Origin: Parastagonospora avenae f. sp. tritici 18332-5
Lineage: Eukaryota; Ascomycota; Dothideomycetes; Pleosporales; Phaeosphaeriaceae
Assembly (NCBI GenBank): GCA_022559985.1
Contig: JAFJTR010000032.1
Span: forward strand, 1 to 64,000
DNA length: 64,000 nucleotides
Direction of reading: 5' to 3'
Program-made: the position numbers and the translations under genes
Notes under the pieces: model-generated
What the model was told of the DNA's origin: nothing
Seen by the model: only the letters and a program-made list of their open reading frames with translations
Databases searched by the model: none
Shown here: positions 57,211-64,000 of the stretch, one piece after another
Layout: every line of letters begins with the position of its first letter
How positions within the stretch are numbered: the stretch's first letter is position 1

Positions 57211-57763
57211 TGTGGAGGCTGAAAGTCTATGGTCGTTTACTTTGTCTTTTTGTAAATGCTTCCTCCATATTGTGCTGGGGAGGGGGGGGGTCGCGTGCTG
57301 TCGCTGCGGGAGAGTGCTGCGGCGGCTACTCGGTGGTGGAGTTGAGAAGGGTCCACAGCTCCGCGAAGCGTGAGCAGCATACGAGTAGTGCCCCGCCAAC
57401 GACAATCACTTCACCTACATCACGCACATACCGTCTTTCTCTCGTTACGACATTTGTTTTGTGTAGATACATGATCTGGTCATGTCACTTGATGTTTGTT
57501 TCATTGTAGTTCATGCCTCTCTCGATTCGATCTCGGGAGCCTGCGTTAGGGTCGCACGAGCTCGAGTACTCCAATGTGAGGGGTTCGTATACACGCAAGT
57601 GTGTGATACAGTGCTTTCAAGACGAAAAGGCATAGAGGTCTATTATTGCTACTGATCTAACTGAATCACCAAGTCCGCATCATACGCCAATGACCATCAT
57701 TATGGGGTAATAAATGTTCCACAGGTACTATCCGGCAGCCTGACATTCAAGGCATAGCATAAC
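57211..57763. other. spacer between rcy1 and CFEM gene
   Basis: 553 bp. Promoter of rcy1 and 3' flank of the CFEM gene. No gene seen. Confidence 0.4.
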
Positions 57764-58423
57764 CTACAAAACCGCGAGCAGCCCAGCAACAACAACCCCA
57801 AGGCCGAACTTGGTGTCCGCAGACTGCGAGGAGGCAGCACCGGTGCTAACTGCGTACGACGCAGTCGGACTGCTCGAGTCGCCGGTGGCCGAAGCAGTGC
57901 CGTTTCCAACAGACGACGTCGCAGAGCCCGAGGGTGTCACAGAGCCTGATCCCGCTGGACTCATGGAGGGTGTCGCAGAAGCCAAGCCCGCTGGACTCGT
58001 ACTCATGGCGGCCGAAGACGGGGCAGCGCAAACCGGCGCCGTGTTAACGACAACGTTTGCAAGCTTGCACAGCGACGCGGCGAGCTGCGTGGTGACTGTC
58101 GCGGTATCAGCCATGGCACTCCTTGGCAAGTGATTGAAGTGGGTAAACAAACCCGCAATGTCCGCCTGAGGACAGGTCGCGAAGATGCAGCACGACACTT
58201 TGTCGATGACGGCTGTGTTGCCGCAGATGCACGCAAAGTCTGTGGCGCCGCAGGTGCCGAGACTGCTGGCGAAGCAGGCTTGCTGTCATTCTTGTTTAGT
58301 GTTGAAACGTTTGTGAAGGCACGGGGCATGGATACGTACAGCACACTTTGGGATATCGGAGATGCCTTGGCCCATGGTGGCGGCGCTGAGCGCAGCGACG
58401 GCGGCGAAGCTGAAGAAACGCAT
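57764..58423 (-). CDS. GPI-type CFEM-domain protein
   Basis: Exons 58423-58340, 58282-58153 and 58095-57764 give 181 residues. Signal peptide MRFFSFAAVAALSAATMG is followed directly by the CFEM domain: CAQAC, CGATDFACICG, CCIFATCPQADIA, then LAASLC. The 57-bp second intron has no in-frame stop; removing it restores the usual short spacing between the last cysteines, so splicing is preferred. A Ser/Thr/Pro-rich spacer (about 100-160) ends in a hydrophobic tail (FGLGVVVAGLLAVL) after a small-residue region, the signature of GPI anchoring. Such proteins bind haem at the wall or membrane, or act as effectors. It differs from the transmembrane CFEM protein at 5.7 kb. Confidence 0.85.
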
Positions 58424-60722
58424 GATGGGAGATGGATTGGCGGTGGGATTTGGAGAGTGGAATTGGGGATGAGAGATGCGCTTCTGCGGAGGGGATGCAT
58501 CACTTCTTACGTCTCTGGTTCACCTGCAGGTGCTCTTCAGCACTGGCGGAGTTGGGCTTGGTGGGCATTCCGAACTTGGATATCATGATGTTGTTGTTGT
58601 TCTTGTTGCACTTTCCTCATTGACTGACTGGACAAAACCTCTACACAGAAGCACCTCCATCTTTGCGAATATGAGATTTTAGAAACGCATACGCATGAGA
58701 GACTTCGAGTGCTCATTGTTTACCCAGAAGCGCGTGTCGATGGCATGTCGTGGGGAACCGAAGCCATGCAGCTCGAAGCTCGCACGCTTCGGTACGTACC
58801 CGCTGGACCACTGCGGAAAGGGAGGCACGGGAGGGAATTCAGTTTAGCGCCGATCCCTTTTGGCGTTGATCCGGGGATGCGCGCTGCATGCCACGCAGCA
58901 CCATGCGCGTGGAAGTGATCTGCTTGACGACAGACGACACTTGAAACATTCTGTAGATAGCATGCATGTGGCGATCAAAACTGTCAAGAAGACCCAAGAA
59001 GTTCTAGACGTCGCATACGCTGTAATTCTCACAGCAATCTCGGTCGTGCTCGTCGCTGACGTAGAAGAGACGTCCTCTGTTAGAGGATACATTGACTGTG
59101 CAAGGACATGCCAAGTCCAACCAATTCACTTCGGCCACACTGCAAGTGCCGCGTGACGCTCTTAGGTCCTCGGTCCTTGCGATAAGAAGGCTGTCAGGAT
59201 CAGGAGACGCGTGGAGGAGCCGCTTGATTCGGAGCTTGGATGAGCACTCGGTTGCATCATGTCGGAGAGCTCAGCCCGGCTTTGTGAAGCAAGACTTTGC
59301 TTTGCCGGATGATTCTAAATCGGCTCGGAGATATCAGCCTCACTTGTTTCGTGGCCGAGCCGACGTTGCGCTGAAGGACGGTCGCCGAAGGACGTGTGTC
59401 CTCCTGGGCTGATGGATGGTGGTGCTCGAAGGACCTTTGAATCTGCTCCGCCCTTTGGCAGTGCAACGGGCCGTGTTGAAGGACCCCAGTTGCCCGTTCT
59501 GTGTAAAACAAAGATTTGCATCAGGCAAACTTCGCCATCGCAGTCCTCTGCTCGAGGGGCAGTGTGTAGGCTCATCGCGGGGCTTCTTCACATGTCATCA
59601 GCCTCAGCCCAGCTGTCCAATCCCGCGCAGGCTATCGCGAAGAGAGGGCGTCGGGGCGCAGGCGGCAAACATCTAAAGGGCACACAAGTGAGGGACAAGC
59701 GTGGTGCTCTCCTGTAACAGACAGAGACCTGCAGCCAACAATGTTGACTTTGGCGCGAGAAAGGGATGAAACCGCGGCTCGGTGGTCGACAAGTCGTGCG
59801 AAGCTTCGGCGATAAGTGCTCGAGCATCATCCACGTCTGCACTGTACCTGCGTCTGAGCCAGGGACGAGATCCGACTGGCCAACGCGCCGCATCCAGCGT
59901 GGCTGCTCGTGAACGTGACAACGTGTTTAATGAGCCACACGTGAGACCCTGAGGCCAGCGCATGGCGGCCGTGTGTGGGTCGCGCATGTCTTGAGACGCG
60001 ATTCTCCACGGGTGACGTGCTATCGAAGTTAAGAAGTCGGCTAGAAACCGCGAGTAAGGGATCATGCTGGAACAGCGGCAGCGCGACGGCCGTTGCTTTT
60101 GACACAGCGGGTGCGCACCGACAAATGCGAGTGAAGCAGCGAATGGGCTCCCATCCGCGCCCCCTGGCCCTCCAAAGGTCCTTCTCCACGCCCTTCTCCG
60201 TGGCTTATGTCACCCAGCCCTACAGCGATCATCGCAGGCCCGTGTTTGAGACACCGCAAGGTGAGGCGGGTCCACGATTGGATCTCCGTGTCACTTTGGC
60301 TGGGCTGTTTCGTCCCTTCCCCTTTGTGGCCACTGTCTGAGAGTCATCACAACAGAAGCATTGCCTACAAGCTTCACTTGCTGAACAATGCTCGCGATGC
60401 GTGCCTGGCGTAAGGGCCACGCAGCGCATCATTGTGGATTGCCCTCTGTAGCCCGTGTTTGCCGCAGTGTGCCCCGTGGGCTGTCAATTTCGACGTCTAC
60501 AAAGCCCTGGAGGCGTGTGAAGGACTCAGTGAACTTAAATAAATACTTGGCCTTGTTTCCTCGGTCCATTGTTACAAGTACTTGTACCATCGAAACCGCT
60601 ATCTCTAAGTTTGCCCATTGCAAAGTCTCAGACAACGTCTCACAACGACCTTTTTTAAGCTCCTGCACAGCAATTCTTACCATATCCTTCCCACCGGATT
60701 CCCGATTTTTCAGACCACAGCC
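58424..60722. other. 2.3-kb gene-poor spacer
   Basis: No gene supported. Many overlapping open frames of 60-130 codons exist on both strands because the DNA is G/C-rich, but none has a recognisable domain or a splice structure. The right end is the promoter of peptide gene 1. Confidence 0.4.
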
Positions 60723-60879
60723 ATGAAGTCCGCTATGAAGTCCTCCGCCACATGCTACCGACCCAAACAGGGTGGTTCTCCGGATGTTGTACAGCCCAGA
60801 GAGGGAGGAGGTTGGTGTAAGTCAATTACAGTCTTGCAGATGTTCTTGATGGGAGTTGTGTCTAACCTACCAATTAGGA
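60723..60879 (+). CDS. micropeptide gene 1 with QPREGG motif
   Basis: ATG 60723 (context CCACAGCCATGAAG) encodes a 31-residue peptide: MKSAMKSSATCYRPKQGGSP, then DVVQPREGGGW. The reading ends at a canonical 61-bp intron (60817-60877: GTAAGT, branch site TCTAAC, acceptor AATTAG), and the stop codon is formed across the junction (T|GA). Without splicing the frame would run on to 60893, adding 26 mostly hydrophobic residues. The spliced end (GGGW) agrees with the end of peptide gene 2 (DGGG). No signal peptide or known family. Small size makes this a candidate only, but shared motif and intron quality support it. Confidence 0.5.
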
Positions 60880-61279
60880 AGCTATTCGGCTAATTAGTGG
60901 CCTGCTTTGGGAAAATGCAGCTTCCCGTCCGGCCATCGCGATCTCGTTCAATCCGACGCAGGGCGTCATACGTTCACCTCATTCCTCTTGCGACCAACGT
61001 TCCCAACATTCTCGAAATCCCGCATTTTGTTATACCGCATCGCCAGTCTTTTTTTGTCCTGGAGTACCAATGGCGCTAGCCAGTAATGGGGCCCGCGGAC
61101 GATTACCTTTGGGGTCCAAAGTGGAGGGCGCAGCAGTCCCGCGAACATCGACTTCAACAGCGAGCGGCGGCGGGCTGTGTCGTGCCGGTGAGCAAGGCTA
61201 GCGCTCAGGAGTCATCGAACAGAGAAAGCAGGCAATTCGAAGGACCTGTAGCTACTCTATATCGACAAAAGTGACTCCT

Positions 61280-61309
61280 AGGCGCCCTCCAGGCGCCTGG
61301 AGGGTGCCT
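61280..61309. repeat. 30-bp palindrome without spacer
   Basis: AGGCGCCCTCCAGGC is followed immediately by GCCTGGAGGGTGCCT. The 15-base arms pair with a single mismatch. It lies about 400 bp downstream of peptide gene 1 and 0.7 kb upstream of peptide gene 2. It could be a dimer-binding site, a cruciform or a chance G/C structure. Confidence 0.8.
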
Positions 61310-61827
61310 TGTGGTCCGCCGTTTGTGGCTCAACCCTGCGGCTGTGCTCCACCGCTAGACGACCTTCACCCACGCCTGCTAGGCACCGAACATGGGTTCA
61401 GCACTTAGAGGCCCCCACAACGACGCTTCTGCCTGAGGACGGTCAACTAGTCTGCTGCTTTCGGCTTCAATTATGTGGCTTTGTTCGCCCAAATGACAGA
61501 CAGGGCGGTGGACTAATCGAGTCACCAGCGATCTGGTGTGAGATACGAGCTTCGAGAAGGGCGCTCGAAGCTTTGCAGCCTGCCTGTCGCCTTATTTATC
61601 ATGCTCTAGCCAATAGGATTCCCGCCCCGAGGCGCAGCTTTACCTTCACCGAGGCCTGCCATTGGCATGGGTGGAGGAATTAATCTCCAATGGGTCTGCG
61701 TCATACCTGAAAGAAGGCATTTCGTTGCCTGTGCCTGAGCGGCGTCAGATGGAAGGACTCATCTCAGGCTCTTTTGGGGTGGCGCTTCCGGCAGGCCTCT
61801 TGGAGGCTCTGGTGCAGACGGATACAT

Positions 61828-61833
61828 TATAAA
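61828..61833 (+). promoter_or_regulatory. TATA box of micropeptide gene 2
   Basis: TATAAA in CATTATAAACC lies 174 bp upstream of the ATG at 62002, followed by a long A/C/T-rich leader without upstream ATG between about 61870 and 62001. Suggests an inducible, focused promoter. Confidence 0.5.
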
Positions 61834-62001
61834 CCTGGACGCCATCTGCAGTGAGACATTCATCACAAGCATCATTCCATCTCGAGCACACTTTACATCT
61901 ACACACATATACGCCTCAGCCACTTTCAATTGCTACTGCCTGCCATAGCCTCCACCATCAACTACACACCCATTGACATCGATCGCCTACTTAACAACAA
62001 C

Positions 62002-62151
62002 ATGCGTCTCCCAAGCATGAACTTGAACAACTCTCGCAGCGAACCTCAACCCCGTGAAGGCGGCGCCCCAAACCAACGATCAGCACGACCTTCTTCCATG
62101 TCTCTTCGCAAGGACCCAAAGGATGCGCAGCCGCGCGACGGTGGTGGCTAA
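62002..62151 (+). CDS. micropeptide gene 2 with QPREGG/QPRDGG repeats
   Basis: ATG 62002 (AACAACATGCGT, a good fungal context) encodes 49 residues without intron. The peptide contains SEPQPREGGAP in the middle and DAQPRDGGG at the very end, two copies of the motif also found in peptide gene 1. The rest is hydrophilic (NLNNSRS, SLRKDPK), with no signal peptide, no membrane segment and no cysteines. A TATA box and an A/C-rich leader precede it. Not recognised as any known family. Candidates include a hydrophilic stress-type peptide or a processed signalling peptide; neither is shown by the sequence. Confidence 0.55.
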   Translation: MRLPSMNLNNSRSEPQPREGGAPNQRSARPSSMSLRKDPKDAQPRDGGG

Positions 62152-63634
62152 TGCCCCATCTCATTGTGTATGTCAATTGCTCGGATACCACAATAGGTCA
62201 TGTCTAACATCTTGAAGTATATCCATGGTGCTTCAAGCCCATGATAGGCGGGATTCGACACCTTCAATCTCGCAGCGTTACAGCGTTGAAGGCCCACCCT
62301 CGATGGACTTTCCTGAGCGCACCTTGAGAGCTTCGGCTTTCCCCTTCATCTCGATCTCATCTTCGACTTAGCGACATACGGCGTTCTTCTCTCGGTACAA
62401 TTTTCTTTGGCGACTCGGTTTCCGGATGCATCTTCGGTGTTTGGGTCTTATTTTTGGTGTACACTAGACGGATGGCTGTACAATATGGGACATCGCGAGG
62501 ATATTTTTGGGTTTAGGCACGACATAAAGGCAGTCGCAAGACAGTGGGGGCCGTTTTCCTTCGCGCGCCGGCTGGGCGACGGTAGCGGTGGCCTTACTCA
62601 GACCTTGGGGGCGTTTTTGTAGATTTCCACGTCGTTCGGACTTTCGAATGACTTGTACATGAGAACCATAGAAGACTTTTGAGAGGAGTCTAGAAGACGA
62701 GATGAGACGAGAGAATACAACCAATTACATCGAACGCTCGATGCTTCCAAATTCACTTCTTCCCGCTCTCATTGAGATTCGTAAGATGATGCCAGACGTA
62801 TCATTGCAAGGCGGTGCTGAAAGAACATTGACGCTCAAATGGCACGAGACGCCGCCGCAGCTGGTGATGGAGGTTGCCTGGTGTCCGCAGCGAGGCTTCG
62901 TGCATCCCACGCTGGCGCCTTCCGGGGCCTTGGCATAGATAACAGCATTACAAACATAATTGCTTCTTCCTCTGCATCCATCTCGAAAGCATATATCAGT
63001 GCTGCATCTTCAGATCACGGAAATCCTTCAATTGCACGGAAATTCCACCATGTAATCTGGTTCATCTCACAACCATCATTTCTCTTCATCTGAAGACACG
63101 TTCGACCTCCAATGACGTCGCTCGCGCCCAAACCACCCCGCCGCAGGGCTAAAGTTGACTAATGTAAACGCGGCATTGGAGTCAGACACGCGCACAAGAC
63201 GTCCCATTCTACGGGCCCAAAGGGCAAGCGAACCGTCCAAAGCGCCGCCCAGATGAGAGACGGCCGGCGCATCGTGCCCAGGCGCGAAAATGTGACTGGC
63301 GTTGGTCACGCTGGACCACGAGACTCGAAGGAAGACGGAAATCTTTGCAGCGACGCAAGGACTCTTCATTTCCCCTAGACGGCCTTGGTTCTTGCGCCTC
63401 GTGCGGGCGGACAAGCCAAGATAGTGAAAGAGTTTCTTTGAGACTTGCGGTATAAGACTAGGCACTGACGGTCGCGTCATCTGTCGCAAAGTTCGTTATC
63501 ATACTTCTTCCACCTTGGCTTTGCGCTCGTTACACACTATTGCTCAACAACTGCTGCGATAAGGATTGCGCATTTTTCGACGGCGCGTTAAGAAGGACAC
63601 TGCGACGGTTTCTTGTTGTGACACTCTAGGCACA
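62152..63634. other. 1.5-kb spacer upstream of the DUF3602 gene
   Basis: No gene supported. Holds the 3' flank of micropeptide gene 2 and the promoter of the DUF3602 gene. Confidence 0.4.
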
Positions 63635-64000
63635 ATGGCTACCCGACCCGCTGAACACAGTCGCGTGCTCTCCCATGGCCGTGGTGGTGCTGGTAAGCTA
63701 CTCCTCCACTTTACCTTCCCGGGGCTGGGCTTTGCCGAATGTGCGCAAAGTGGCCATGTCTCCTCTGGGTTTAATACAGCCCTTTCACACAGCAGACAAA
63801 ATTGATGTCCATGAACAATATACTGAAGTTTGCCAGGCAACCTCGCAAAGGATGACCCCACCGCCAACTACCCCAAGGCCGAAGACCTCACCACGCCCAC
63901 GCTGAAGTCGAACACATACACGACCGGTCGCGGTGGAACTGGCAACATGGCACAGAACGACCCAGAGCGACCTGAAGTAGCTCGTGCTGCTCAGGACGTT
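63635..64000 (+). CDS. DUF3602/Par32-like protein, 5' part (runs off the window)
   Basis: Exon 1 (63635-63692) encodes MATRPAEHSRVLSHGRGGAG; a 145-bp intron (63693-63837, GTAAGC...GCCAG) joins it to exon 2, which is open to the end of the window. Splicing restores GRGGAGN, and a second copy GRGGTGN follows about 37 residues later. Repeated GRGGxGN units define DUF3602, the family of yeast Par32 and fission yeast relatives, small disordered proteins linked to TOR and ammonium-transport control. At least 73 residues are visible. The 3' end lies outside the window. Confidence 0.8.

Larger units (their letters stand above)
60880..62001. other. spacer with palindrome and promoter of peptide gene 2
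   Basis: 1.1 kb without a recognised gene. Contains a 30-bp near-perfect palindrome (61280-61309) and a TATA box (61828). The last 120 bases are an A/C-rich leader typical of a fungal 5' UTR. Confidence 0.45.

Noticed and set aside
59000..60500. Possible gene in the 58.4-60.7 kb spacer
   Set aside because: Open frames on all strands overlap each other, none exceeds 130 codons, and none shows a domain or splice structure.

Overview
The window is nuclear DNA of a filamentous ascomycete. The genes carry short spliceosomal introns, mostly 45-65 bp with GT...CTRAY...AG. The gene set is fungal: CFEM proteins, condensin Cnd2, tropomyosin, Bud23, Svp26, Rcy1/Pof6, a DUF3602 protein, a fungal ubiquitin-like domain protein and a GH3 beta-glucosidase. 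Gene style and the mix of decayed F-box/BTB families fit a Dothideomycete (Capnodiales/Mycosphaerellales-like), but the order is an inference. Bases 1-126 look like a low-quality contig end. No rRNA, convincing tRNA, CRISPR array or intact transposon was seen.

Layout. 0.5-17 kb: a broken F-box/LRR-like gene, an NAD(P)-binding epimerase-like gene, a large F-box/LRR gene, a membrane CFEM protein, a repeat-rich 2.3 kb spacer, two decayed F-box paralogues, a secreted CAP protein, and a large coiled-coil/proline-rich protein with a fungal ubiquitin-like domain. 17.8-31.1 kb: an accessory-looking block bounded by two diverged copies of one repeat. It holds a nine-exon SNF2/RING helicase, a CorA-like membrane protein gene with one in-frame TGA, and a nine-exon gene fusing a protein kinase, a NACHT NTPase and C2H2 zinc fingers. 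31-58.4 kb: mostly conserved housekeeping genes (cation exchanger, condensin Cnd2, GH3 beta-glucosidase, Svp26, Bud23, tropomyosin, securin candidate, Uaf30/Spp27-like, Rcy1/Pof6, a GPI-type CFEM protein), interrupted by a broken zinc-finger gene, a small F-box gene and a tandem BTB pair. 58.4-64 kb: gene-poor DNA with two short related peptide genes (QPREGG/QPRDGG motifs) and the 5' part of a DUF3602/Par32-like gene.

Most interesting points. (1) The kinase-NACHT-zinc-finger protein has the layout of a fungal NOD-like receptor: N-terminal effector, central NTPase, C-terminal recognition module, here with zinc fingers instead of WD/ANK/TPR repeats. It sits beside a helicase and a CorA-like gene inside repeat-bounded DNA. 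(2) Two micropeptide genes share a QPR(E/D)GG signature, and in one the stop codon exists only after splicing. (3) Three otherwise continuous genes are each interrupted by a single in-frame TGA. Exon joins were made by hand from splice motifs and reading-frame continuity, so individual junctions need transcript support.
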